A stretch of DNA of 64,000 bases from Dendrolimus kikuchii (taxonomy: Eukaryota > Arthropoda > Insecta > Lepidoptera > Lasiocampidae), in NCBI GenBank assembly GCA_019925095.2, contig CM034389.1:21749435-21813434 (forward strand), given 5' to 3'. The notes below the pieces were generated by a model that worked only from the letters and a program-made list of their open reading frames with translations, was not told the origin of the DNA and made no database searches. This document shows positions 14,301 through 22,804 of the stretch, in pieces. Positions within the stretch are counted from its first letter, which is position 1. Each line of letters starts with the position of its first letter. The position numbers and the translations under genes are program-made.

Positions 14301-17300
14301 TATCGTTCTTGCTATGGTAACCGATATGCGAGCAGCCCTAAGAATCCACCCTATATTTTTCCTTATTTATTTATTGACAAACACATTTGTTCAATAATGT
14401 ACAGATATAAAGAGTATACATAGAATAGTAATGATATCAATAAACTAACAATACCGTTTTCTATAGATTACCGACAAGTAATATAAACATGAACCAATAT
14501 ATTACTATTATAACTCCACATACATATTGGTAACTGCAAAAGACAAAAGTAATAAGTCTAACGTACAATTATCGAAAGAGATAAGAGATAATGAGTACAC
14601 CTCGACACAAAGTGACACAATATCCCGGGTTTATACAAAAATAAAAATATTAGTACATTGCTTAACACTATCATAACTATGTAGAGTGGAATCTTAAGGT
14701 TATTTACCATTCATAATATTTTGATTATAAACATCAATAAAAAGATTCAGTGAGTCTTGTTTGATCGTGTGTACTATTTGTAAATTCAATATATTTATGA
14801 CTTAGGAAATTTACCCGTCAGCGAAGTACCACAGATGGTATTGATCACATTCGACGACGCAGTTAACGATTTGAACAAAATGTATTATGAGGAGTTGTTT
14901 GAAAGAGGCAGGATCAATCCTAATGGCTGTCCAATAACTGCCACGTTTTACGTCTCCCATGAATGGACAGACTATAGTCAAGTTCAAAATCTTTATGCAG
15001 ATGGCCACGAATTTGCCTCCCATACAATATCGTAAGTCAGTTAGTAACAGATGATCTCTTTGACGCTTGCCTTTTGGAATTTTTTACAATTGATTATATT
15101 ATATTCATGGCCATCTATATACCTACTTTATGCCGACTCCTTAATTTTTCTGCTTAATTTATTATGTTACTAATTATTGTTTTATTTCTTTACCTTTTAT
15201 CTTCCATCCTCTTAACCTGTCTTCTGTTGCTTCCTCTTCCTGGCACTGTTGTACCTAATGCACTACTACCGACATTCCCCGACATACAGGCGACTTACCG
15301 GTGGAGTCCGTGCCACAAATTGTTCTCCTGACGTTCGATGACTCTGTAAACGACTTGAATAAGGGTCTGTACGCTGACCTGTTTGAGAAAGGTCGCGTAA
15401 ATCCCAACGGTTGCCCTATCACGGCAACATTCTATGTGTCACACGAATGGACAGATTACAGTCAAGTGCAGAACCTCTACTCTGCGGGACATGAGATGGC
15501 CTCACATACCGTTTCGTAAGTCATTGAAGAGTGTTACTGCACGTTCAAATTATACTGCACCAATTAACATTGACATTGGACAGTTTTTCTTTTTCTTACT
15601 GTCTTTAATTTTGTTATTCTATAATTTTCTTAATTTTTCAAGTATATTATAAATCTGATTCTTTCTAAATATCTCTTATGCTAATTTCAAATGTATTTAA
15701 AATATTAATTTCTTAAATTGTAAACGTTTCTATAGTTCATAATCTCTGAGAATTTATCTTGTTCTGATATAAATTTAAGTGCTAATCAAGTTATTCACAA
15801 TTTTAGCCATAGTTTCGGGGAACAGTTTTCACAAAAGAAATGGAACAGAGAAGTCGGTGGACAAAGAGAAATTCTATCTGCCTATGGCGGAGTGAAACTT
15901 GAGGATGTGAGAGGCATGAGAGCACCGTTCCTCTCTATTGGAGGAAACAAGATGTTTAAGATGTTGTACGATTCTAACTTCACGTACGATTCATCTATGC
16001 CTGTATACGAGAATAGACCACCCAGCTGGCCTTACACGCTAGATTACAAACTGTTCCATGACTGTATGATTCCGCCATGTCCAACTAAATCATACCCAGG
16101 TAAAAAAAAGAACATTTATACAAAAGCTAGGACTAAATATGTGACCTCGGGATTCCTGTATCATATTCTATGACACGATTATGATGTTCAAGGTCGACAT
16201 GTAGGAATACCTATTTAAACAAACTCACTCTCACTTTTATAGCTTTAATGTTATTACAAGTAGCCCTATTTTTTAATTAACCTATTACACAAAACCTTCA
16301 TTTTTTAATTATTTAAACTAAACATACATATTAGGTTTTGGTCTACACAATATAATTTTATTTCAAATATAAAAACATACAAAACAACTATAATTTGTGA
16401 AAAAGTATTATAAAAAAATCGTACAGATTCATTGTAATAATAATAATTTATATCTGTTGTATTAGATTTATGAAATCAACCTAAATTCCTAAACTGTAAT
16501 ATTTCAGGTGTTTGGGAAGTTCCTATGGTGATGTGGCAAGACTTGAATGGAGGTCGATGCTCTATGGGCGACGCTTGTGCCAATCCTGCCGAAGCTGAAG
16601 GAGTATACAAAATGATCTTGAAGAACTTTGACAGACATTATACCACAAACAGGTAATTGCTGTATTTAACGTGCGTTGACCCTATGCCTCATTTGCTCTG
16701 GCTGGTTTGCTAGAAACTTTTTTATATTTTTTGTCTGAATCTTAATAAAAACAGCTTCTACTTGTCGAATCATCCACAGCTAAGAAATTCGTATCAATTA
16801 AGTTGATCACCAAATGTCCAACATTTTTGCTATACGACAAAAGAATCCTAATAAGCGTGTAACTGAAAATAACTGACATTGTAAAATGTTCTCAACATAA
16901 TATTTTAAATAAACTACTTGAAGCATTTTTAAGTTATACTAGATAGAATATTTTCTAAAATATCTTATTGAAAGACTACTCGGCAACATTTAGTCATTGG
17001 AAACTGAAGGATAAGTTTTGATCACACTCTTTAACTTTTTAGGAGCATGTCTCACACGACTAAACTTAATTAAAATGTCGTTTTAATAAACGCCGTGTCT
17101 GTACATTGAAGCTATTAAAAAAAACAACTGGAATAGACTATACAAACGACGAACAACACGATGCAATTTTTTTAGCCTACTTCGCTGTTGTTGGTTTGTC
17201 TGTTTGTTCGGGATTCACGTAAAAACTATTGGGTCGATTTCGACGCGATTTTCGCTGATTGACAGCAAATTCTTTGACTTATAATGCGCTTATTATATTT

Positions 17301-18720
17301 TATTCAGCGAATCCCCCGGGAATTTTTCTAGGAATAGTTTTAAAGGGCCAGAATAAAAAAATCAATTGAAATTCGCAATGTGATTTTTAACTGATCGATA
17401 TCAAATTTTATGTAATAGAATATGTGATATTTTTTTGTCACGGGAATTTTCCTGGAAGCGGTTTTTTAGTTGTTTGGGTGCATAAAATTAGCGTATTCCG
17501 ACACAGTTTTGACAAAAGCGGTAACTAACATTCTTTATTTAAATGCTGTGGTACTTTGTATCCTGGGAATCCCACGGGTATTTCAAGTCAAGCATGGACG
17601 AAGTCGCGGGCATCTCCTTGTATAATTATAATTTTTGTTTACCTTCCAGAGCACCATTTGGTCTCTTCTACCACGCAGCTTGGTTCACACAACCTCATCA
17701 CAAAGAAGGCTTCATAATGTTCCTGGATTTCATCAACCAGATGCAGGATGTATGGATTGTAACCAACTGGCAAGCTTTGCAGTGGGTCAGAGATCCCACA
17801 CCTATCTCAAGGCTTAACAGCTTCCAGCCGTTCCAGTGTAATTACCAGGTAAATATTGTTTTACGTCCTTCGATTATGGCAGTTAAATTGCTCAGGCTAA
17901 ATATCTCATTACAATGACGTTGATACCAATGAAGAGAGTACATAGATAGGTCAACTGACTCTATGTGCGTATCGTAATATTTACTTTAAGAATTTTTTAT
18001 AACTTCTAATAAGAGAAATTATTAAATATCTTGGTATTTTTAAGACCTGTCTAATAATTCCACTGCATCGAAAAACTTTAGCGTCTGCCACTAATTGTTA
18101 GTTTTTTCGTGATTTGCCTGAACTGTATTAGTAGTGATGCCATAACAATATCAAAATCATATTCCATCCAAATTGACGGCCTTTGTGGTTGAGTGGGCTA
18201 ATCCTTTGCCAGCCTGTCTCACTGCTACGTAGAGTTTATGTTCGATTTCTGGCTGGTAAACTTTGTAAACGAACTTTTTGTTATTTATTAAGATCTAAGT
18301 GCCTGGGATCGGCCTCAGAGTAGTCCGTTGTATATTAACCATAACTCATGAGTGGCTTGCTTAAATTGAAGATATACAAATATCATTCGTATAGAGTCAA
18401 CCGTTTTCGAGAAGAATGGATTTGACAAACATGTGTACATTATCAGACAGACAGATATGCTTTCAACTTATATAAAAGTTTAATTTATACTAATAACTAG
18501 AGAGCAATAAAAATAAGAAATTAAGACAATGTTGTTCAAGTAATTATTTTTGTAATTTCAGGATCGACCGAAGAAGTGCAACAATCCTAAAGTATGCAAT
18601 CTTTGGCACAAATCTGGAGTAAGATACATGAGGACATGTCAGCCTTGTCCAGAAATCTATCCTTGGACCGGAAAATCAGGCATCAGATCTTCACGCGTCG
18701 ATAATGACAATGGAGAATAA
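338..18720 (+). CDS. Cda5: Chitin deacetylase 5 gene (3' part; 14 exon positions, 5' end outside window)
   Basis: Secreted CE4 polysaccharide deacetylase expected to convert chitin to chitosan in cuticle or other extracellular matrix. Exons seen: 338-618, 929-3793, 4128-4279, 6736-6887, 8795-8844, 8962-9162, 9621-11669, 12341-12439, 13558-13751, then 14806-15031 OR 15290-15515, then 15807-16099, 16508-16652, 17650-17848, 18562-18720 (TAA). With one alternative exon they total 7,065 nt, one open frame of 2,354 residues. All junctions are GT-AG and phase-compatible. The catalytic part shows TFDD (metal-binding Asp), HTVSH or HTISH (metal-binding His), RGMRAPF, and YHAAW. The Cys-rich [15 protein letters not shown] linker matches the usual entry to insect CDA domains. 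The huge low-complexity N-terminal region and the alternative first catalytic exon point to group III CDA5. The signal peptide and CBM14 domain are expected upstream of base 1 but were not seen. Confidence 0.9.
929..3793 (+). CDS. Cda5: Cda5 giant low-complexity exon with polyglutamine tract
   Basis: A single 2,865-nt exon of 955 codons, phase 2 at both ends, acceptor TTTCAG and donor GTAATA. It encodes a hydrophilic Asn/Gln/Thr/Pro/Tyr-rich region. Notable points: two RGKR sites (1023-1034 and 1194-1205) fitting the furin-type R-x-K-R consensus; an acidic run ([19 protein letters not shown]) near 1838-1892; a CAA/CAG polyglutamine tract at about 2280-2480; and a second acidic Tyr-rich patch near 3108-3150. 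No folded domain is recognised. Long ORFs on the opposite strand over the polyQ tract (Val- or Leu-rich) are shadows. Its length is a multiple of three, so skipping it would keep the frame. Confidence 0.9.
4128..4279 (+). CDS. Cda5: Cda5 exon
   Basis: 152 nt, acceptor TTTTTAG and donor GTAATT; enters in phase 2 and leaves in phase 1. Encodes [20 protein letters not shown] followed by a Tyr/Asp-rich stretch ending DGELYKDT. Too short for ordinary ORF detection; supported by exact phase match to both neighbours. Confidence 0.8.
4954..5006. repeat. Hairpin, 25-base arms
   Basis: Inverted repeat with arms AATAAAACTAGAGCGGG.../...CCCGTTCTAGTTTTATT separated by three bases, with a single G/T wobble. 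It abuts the left edge of the minisatellite inside the Helitron-like element. Confidence 0.8.
5025..5690 (+). repeat. Minisatellite of ACTACCAAA/ACTACCACA units
   Basis: About 650 bases of degenerate 9- and 18-base units built on CAAAACTACCACAACTACC. All frames stay open for long stretches on both strands (Lys/Thr, Leu/Pro or Val/Gly-rich), so the apparent 80-190 residue ORFs are composition artefacts rather than genes. Confidence 0.9.
6736..6887 (+). CDS. Cda5: Cda5 exon
   Basis: 152 nt, acceptor TTGGCAG and donor GTACGA; enters in phase 1, leaves in phase 0. Encodes [20 protein letters not shown] then a Pro/Arg-rich stretch ending DDALIQGQ. Sequence 3' of the donor runs into a LINE-tail repeat, so open frame beyond 6887 is intronic. 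Confidence 0.8.
6954..7275 (-). repeat. LINE-tail/SINE repeat, family B, copy 1
   Basis: Minus-oriented copy whose A-rich tail is the T run before 6958. It carries the family text: CCTGTCTGCTGAACTCCTGC (complement), the GCAGCAGCGCATTTGTAGC block, TGGATGGCTACCACCCCTGG, and the 5' part GGCCGGGCGGCCTGTCGTAAG. Eight copies occur in the window. It lies in the Cda5 intron 6888-8794; most of the rest of that intron is unrecognised. Confidence 0.8.
8205..8565. repeat. Dispersed repeat with ACCGACTTC termini
   Basis: A stretch bounded by TTAACCGACTTCCAAAAG and AAAACCGACTTCAAAAATC in direct orientation. The ACCGACTTCCAAAA word is very common in lepidopteran dispersed repeats. The class is unknown to me. 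Small ORFs inside are not credible. Confidence 0.4.
8795..8844 (+). CDS. Cda5: Cda5 micro-exon
   Basis: A 50-nt exon with acceptor GTTTCAG and donor GTAACT, phase 0 in and phase 2 out, encoding [16 protein letters not shown]. Much too short to be found as an ORF. It is accepted because it is the only piece that converts the phase-0 end of the previous exon to the phase-2 acceptor of the next. Confidence 0.65.
8962..9162 (+). CDS. Cda5: Cda5 exon, Thr-rich
   Basis: 201 nt, acceptor GCTTAG and donor GTACTA, phase 2 at both ends. Encodes [20 protein letters not shown] followed by a run of about 14 threonines, then [11 protein letters not shown]. The Thr run is typical of a mucin-like, O-glycosylatable linker. 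Open frame beyond 9162 is intron read-through. Confidence 0.8.
9163..9620 (+). other. Cda5 intron, nothing recognised
   Basis: AT-rich intron of 458 bases. Open frame from the exon ends at a TAA near 9294. No repeat or motif recognised. Confidence 0.6.
9621..11669 (+). CDS. Cda5: Cda5 second giant low-complexity exon
   Basis: 2,049 nt (683 codons), acceptor TTGACAG and donor GTACTT, phase 2 at both ends. Encodes a Ser/Thr/Pro-rich region with many TT/ST runs and scattered Arg/Lys, and no recognised domain. It ends [20 protein letters not shown]. If the donor at 11670 is not used, the frame continues for nine more codons to a TAA at 11695-11697 (an Arg codon completed across the donor, then YFTRRPVV). 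Confidence 0.87.
11670..12340 (+). other. Cda5 intron or alternative 3' end
   Basis: Intron of 671 bases. It also contains an in-frame TAA at 11695-11697 after the preceding giant exon and an AATAAA at 12204-12209, so it could act as the 3' UTR of a shorter isoform. Confidence 0.4.
12341..12439 (+). CDS. Cda5: Cda5 small exon (possibly cassette)
   Basis: 99 nt, acceptor TTTTTACAG and donor GTTAGA, phase 2 at both ends, encoding [20 protein letters not shown] then [12 protein letters not shown]. The frame stays open past the donor to a TGA near 12551, so the donor position is my choice by phase and by the need to reach the catalytic exon. Skipping this exon would also keep the frame. Confidence 0.6.
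13060..13300. mobile_element. Fold-back MITE
   Basis: Two arms of roughly 100 bases are imperfect reverse complements around a loop near 13172-13195. Matching blocks from outside in: TCGAG near 13064 / CTCGA near 13293, TGTAAGCGACATT / AATGTCGCTTAC, TATTTTAAACTAT / ATAGTTTAAAATA, AAGACTTTCAG / CTGAAAGTCTT. It lies in the Cda5 intron 12440-13557, where nothing else is recognised. Confidence 0.75.
13558..13751 (+). CDS. Cda5: Cda5 exon leading into the CE4 domain
   Basis: 194 nt, phase 2 in and phase 1 out, donor GTACGT. Encodes a Pro-rich linker then [20 protein letters not shown], the Cys-rich entry typical of insect chitin deacetylases. Two AG acceptors six bases apart (exon start 13558 or 13564) are both in frame and would add or drop two residues. 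A LINE-tail repeat begins about 50 bases 3' of the donor. Confidence 0.88.
13800..14105 (-). repeat. LINE-tail/SINE repeat, family B, copy 2
   Basis: Minus-oriented copy starting in a T-rich run about 50 bases 3' of a Cda5 splice donor. It matches copy 1 through the whole body including GGTGGTAGCCATCCAGTCG. The remaining intron to 14805 is AT-rich with nothing recognised. Confidence 0.8.
14806..15031 (+). CDS. Cda5: Cda5 mutually exclusive catalytic exon a
   Basis: 226 nt, acceptor CTTAG, donor GTAAGT, phase 1 in and phase 2 out. Encodes 75 residues from [20 protein letters not shown] through [10 protein letters not shown], carrying the TFDD metal-binding motif and the first His of the HTISH motif; the second His comes from the next exon. 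It is the first of two tandem equal-length copies. Since 226 is not a multiple of three, including both copies would shift the frame. Confidence 0.93.
15032..15289 (+). other. Cda5: Spacer intron between the alternative exons
   Basis: 258 bases between the two alternative catalytic exons, pyrimidine-rich toward its 3' end (TTTTATCTTCCATCCTCTTA region). Long enough to be spliced as an intron, so exclusion is likely enforced by frame and regulation rather than by a too-short intron. Confidence 0.5.
15290..15515 (+). CDS. Cda5: Cda5 mutually exclusive catalytic exon b
   Basis: 226 nt, acceptor ACATACAG, donor GTAAGT, same phases as the upstream copy. Encodes [20 protein letters not shown] through [10 protein letters not shown]. 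By eye it differs from copy a at about 16 of 76 positions, mostly conservative and concentrated outside the invariant stretch [20 protein letters not shown]. Catalytic residues are kept in both. Confidence 0.93.
15807..16099 (+). CDS. Cda5: Cda5 catalytic exon with RGMRAPF motif
   Basis: 293 nt, acceptor ATTTTAG, donor GTAAAA, phase 2 in and phase 1 out. Begins [20 protein letters not shown], supplying the second His of the metal site, and contains [16 protein letters not shown] and the following [20 protein letters not shown] segment that is strongly conserved in insect chitin deacetylases. Confidence 0.93.
16508..16652 (+). CDS. Cda5: Cda5 catalytic exon
   Basis: 145 nt, acceptor ATTTCAG, donor GTAATT. 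Encodes [20 protein letters not shown] through NFDRHYTTN, matching the WEVPMVMW block (CE4 motif 4 region) of insect chitin deacetylases. Confidence 0.92.
16653..17649 (+). other. Cda5 intron with degraded repeat
   Basis: 997 bases. The stretch 17165-17560 (TTGTCTGTTTGTTCGGGATT, then ACTATTGGGTCGATTTCGAC) resembles the 5' half of lepidopteran Helitron-like repeats but lacks clear ends. The rest is unrecognised. Confidence 0.35.
17650..17848 (+). CDS. Cda5: Cda5 catalytic exon with YHAAW motif
   Basis: 199 nt, acceptor CTTCCAG, donor GTAAAT. Encodes [20 protein letters not shown] through FQPFQCNYQ. The HAAW stretch is the CE4 motif 5 region, and [14 protein letters not shown] is the usual closing segment of the deacetylase fold. 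Open frame 5' of 17650 is intronic. Confidence 0.93.
18178..18375 (+). repeat. tRNA-derived SINE, family C, copy 1
   Basis: Shares the GGGATCGGCCTCAGAGTAG and CCGTTGTATATT blocks with four other copies (36400, 39147, 44930, 54158). The head GGCCTTTGTGGTTGAGTGGGC looks like a degraded tRNA A-box region. Lies in the last Cda5 intron (17849-18561). Confidence 0.6.
18562..18720 (+). CDS. Cda5: Cda5 terminal coding exon
   Basis: 159 nt, acceptor AATTTCAG, ending TAA at 18718-18720. Encodes [19 protein letters not shown] through [14 protein letters not shown] and a short polar tail ending DNDNGE. Four cysteines form the usual disulfide-rich C-terminus of this family. Confidence 0.92.
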   Translation, partial: DRPKKCNNPKVCNLWHKSGVRYMRTCQPCPEIYPWTGKSGIRSSRVDNDNGE

Positions 18721-21450
18721 ATTATATAGATTAACTAGAGCATAAATGACATGGTTGGAACCGTAATCTTGATCCTACATACAAATAAATAGGTTTATGC
18801 CAACGAGGCAAGGATCAAAAGTTTTAATAATGCAATAGAAATTGTTTTGTCAGCTATAGACAGTGCCATTTAGTTTTCAATGGTCATTGCAATCCAGTTA
18901 TATTTTATCATTAACCGTATGTCGTTATGCATTGGAAACTGTGATATTAAGTGTTTTCAATCGTTTAGGTTCAACGCCTTTTCAGATTTTCATACAAAAT
19001 GTAACTTAATATTAAAACTAACGATTACCAAAAAAGCTGTTTAAAATGTTTTCTAGCTATAAATATTAGGCAAATTAACCACAATAAGTTTTCAATGTTT
19101 ACAAAGTTAATGCTTTATTATAATACACTAAAAACTTGATTGCAAACCCAAAATAGCATTTTATTGAAAATGTAGTGCGTTTATTTTAGAAACTCTGGTT
19201 ATACTTAATTGATTTAATCAAAAAAGATATTTCGGCCCTATTTCTTTTATATTTAAGTTAATTTTAGTATGAAAATCGACTGACGTTTTAACCGTAAGTG
19301 TGAAGATTGTGTCAATTTAGTAAGTTTCAGTATGGGTTATAGTTTTAACTTATACAAGTTGTATAGGTAATTCTACATTTGTATCCATCCTATGTATGTT
19401 TAATACTTATTAAATTTACATAAACACCTATTTATATACTTAGACAATGTTTTTTGTTGTAGGAAATTGCAGGAACATTTTCCATTATGTAAAATTTTAA
19501 AAACGACTACCGTTTCAAATGAATTTAAACGAAAGCCATATTTAAATTTAGAAAATATATTTTTCTAATCTTGCCAGCTTCGTGGTTGACACTGCCTTTT
19601 AATTATTGTAAATAGTTAGTGCATATTGTTTAGTTTAAGTTTTGTAATTGTGCGTTTTGTTAAGGTGACATTTAAAAATTTCGAATCAATGTACTCTGAT
19701 AAATTTCAGCATTAATATTAGAATGCGTAGGAATGTGTTTATTAACTAAGATACTGCTATCGTGCTTATCTTAATTCTATCTCAAAATTATTTCTTCATC
19801 TTTTGTGCTTTCTATCAATTATCTTTGGAAATATCTCTTAATTATTTTTGATTACTGCTTGCATAAAATTTGATTTGTTCTTACCGAATGCTACGTAGTC
19901 GAAGATTTTTTGTACTAAATCAGTTAGTGCCCAACTTTCTGTATCTATTCTGGAGCCTAATTTTGATGTGGTCTCTAATTTTATTCATAACTTCTTAAAT
20001 TCTATACCCTGTGTACCTATATAACTATTTTCTATTACATGGGCACCATGGTCAGAATTTTAAAGGTTGTATATTTGAAGTTCTATATATCAAATCAAAT
20101 AGCAATTTTTGCAAGTTTCCCAACTTCAAGAGGTAAATCAAAATATGCTCGGCTTATGATAGTTATAATTTAATATATATATATATAAAAGGATCAAGCT
20201 GCTTTCACATCTGGTATCAGTTTTCAATTTGTGAACATTTCCATTGACGTAAACCAGCATTGTGTAGACGTCTGACTACATCGCCAGGAAAGTGATGTTG
20301 CACATGTCTATGTAGATGCTCGAGAAAATGAGAACGATGTCTAATTGTCTCTAGGTGTGTATAAGCTCTCTGCAGATATTAGATCGTTAAATGGTTTTGA
20401 ACTATGTGTATAAATACTCAAAAGATAGTTCCTTTACCGGTGTTATATCAAGAGTGCTCAAAGTTATTTTTTCAAATTATTAGTGCTTAAGGTTTTTCGA
20501 AATTTCTATCTCAGTAGTATTATTATTCTCTTTAAATTCAACATAGTTTCTTCGTGCTTTAACAAAATTCAGTATATGATCATTTATGTGTTCATATTTG
20601 CTTCATATATTATCATTTATAATTTTGAATTGAATCATTTTAGGAGATAAGTATTTAATGTCTCTTCTTTATACCTATCAATATCATCCTAATTAGATTA
20701 TAATTATGCTAAGGTTCTCCTCGTTTGTGGTCTAAATATATTTCATACGAGAAATGTTAAAAATTCTTCTAGTTAAATCACTTTCATCTTTTAATTTAAA
20801 ACACTTTTCAGTCTGCATTCAATCAATTTTTAATATGTGGTTAAATGACAAAGCTCTTGTAATGTATGAGGTGCCTATCATATCAACCTCCATGTACCGA
20901 TCGTTCTTACGATTGACTTTCTAGCACCCATAGATCTCGGATTTTATTCATGATGGATAAATCAGTAAAATATCTTCTGTTATTTACTGAGATCTGGGTG
21001 TTGGAATAGAGCGATTCCGTTGCTTTAACGTGACCTGTAAACTGTTTATCGTGGGTATCTTATTATTGTTAGCGGGTCGCAAGTCTATTATCCTTTTACC
21101 AATAATTCATCCAGTGAGTGTCTCGGTGACTGAATTCTGTTCTGAAATATATATCTATTAGTAAGTTTTTTCCGCTGTAGCAATTGGATGCGCTTGATAC
21201 GAATCTATTTAAATAATCATTATTTATAAGCTCCTATTTGTAAATATAGTTTTAATATTTAAATTGGTAGTTTCACTTTTTTATATCTATTGGCTACGAA
21301 TTTTCTTAGGATTGACTTTTGCACTGCCAATGTAACTATACTTATGCGTATTGTGTACTTTGTATTGTGTGATTCATACATTAATTAAGAGATGTAAGAA
21401 ATTTGAACCAGTGCTGATTAATAAAATGCAATAAATAAATTTGGGTCTTC
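18721..21450 (+). other. Cda5: Probable Cda5 3' UTR
   Basis: About 2.7 kb of AT-rich DNA without credible ORFs or recognisable transposons between the Cda5 stop codon and two closely spaced AATAAA signals (21420-21425 and 21430-21435). Earlier AATAAA words (for example near 18783) could give shorter forms. The lack of repeats compared with the introns on both sides favours transcribed UTR; this is inference. Confidence 0.5.
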
Positions 21451-22002
21451 TTTTTATTTCAAACAACCTCAGAAATATTTGAAAAATTGTTTCTACGAAA
21501 AATTGGTTTGTATAATATACGTTATGTAGTTTTTGAGATGTGAGATATTTTTGATTAAATACTTTATGGTTCCATCACCGAATAACAAATACATGGGACT
21601 TTTGAACTCAATTTTTAACAGAAAATTTACGAAAGTGAAACTTTATATTGATACTTAGTTGCCATTATTTTAAATTTATGAAAGAAGCCGGTTAGGTCCT
21701 CAGTTCAGTATAAATAGCTGAAACAAGCAAGTCAGAAGAAAACCGCAGGTAATGGAAAAACTACAACATATACTTGCAATGTGTACTGATCCCGGTAATT
21801 TTTCCGTGCAGTTCCCGAGATATGAAACAAAACTTACATTGACATATTAATGGTAATATAGATTTAACTGAAATAATATTGTATTCAATGCTACATTGTT
21901 TGTGACCGTGACCATAGCAAGTCCGTGGTAAGCATCAAAAATGAAAATTCAATCATAGCACCTGTCTAATGTTATTTTCATTGATCAAGGTTAATAAAAC
22001 GC
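21451..22002. other. Cda5-Ir21a intergenic region
   Basis: About 550 bases between the likely Cda5 poly(A) signals and the Ir21a TATA box. AT-rich; no repeats recognised. It should hold the proximal Ir21a regulatory sequence. Confidence 0.45.
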
Positions 22003-22010
22003 TATATAAA
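22003..22010 (+). promoter_or_regulatory. Ir21a: TATA box of Ir21a
   Basis: TATATAAA about 45 bases upstream of the ATG at 22055. With the usual 25-30 base spacing, transcription would start near 22033-22038, giving a very short 5' UTR. The context AGTACAATGG around the ATG is acceptable for insects. Confidence 0.5.
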
Positions 22011-22054
22011 GAAAAGTGGCATATATTTTTAACCATTTGTTCTGAAGAAGTACA

Positions 22055-22804
22055 ATGGCTTCGTTTATTCAATGTTGTATAATTAGCTTTTATATCATGA
22101 ATGTTACGTTTTCCGAAGAAATAGAATATTATGCATCGGAATCAGTTTTAGATTCCAAAAAGTCTCTTATATTAGAGCGAGCAATAAAACAAGTAAAAAG
22201 AAATAATATTTTATCAATAAAAAACGATACTAATGCGGCGAAACAAAGGAGTTTGGATATAGACATAGAAATAAAAGAATTTAAACAAGCCAAAATAAAA
22301 AGAGCTGTAGATTCAACTTTTCTTGGATATCCAAAAACAAGAGAAGAATTATGGAACGAACGTTTTCTAAACGAAAGTACAGCTTTCGATCAAACTCCTT
22401 CCTTGATAAAACTCGTACATAATATTACTCTGAATTATTTAAAAGATTGCACGCCAGTAATACTTTATGATAATCTGGTAAAAGATAAAGAGAGTTTTTT
22501 ATTTCAAAACTTATTGAAAGGCTTTCCAGTAACTTTTGTACATGGCTATATCGACGATAATGACGAACTAAAGGAACCTAAATTGTTAAGAACTGTCAAG
22601 GAATGTTTACACTTCTTGATATTTCTCACTGATGTAAAAAGAAGTGCTAAGGTTTTGGGCAAGCAGTCAGATAGTAAGGTTGTCATCGTGGCTAGATCTT
22701 CACAATGGGCTGTAGAAGAATTTCTTGCAGGACCTTTATCTAGAATGTTTACAAATTTATTAGTTATAGGACAAAGTTTCAACGAAGATGTCGATAATAC
22801 GTTG
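22055..22804 (+). CDS. Ir21a: Ir21a exon 1
   Basis: ATG at 22055, 250 codons, ending in phase 0 before donor GTTAGT. Encodes the likely signal peptide (MASFIQCCIISFYIMNVTFS) and the N-terminal extracellular region, which is rich in Lys/Glu and Ile, with NIT and NES glycosylation sites. Open frame beyond 22804 is intron read-through. Confidence 0.85.

Noticed and set aside
18178..18375. A second true tRNA gene at a SINE head (also 39147, 54158, 138)
   Set aside because: B boxes are present but acceptor and anticodon stems do not close; the sequences belong to repeated SINE families.
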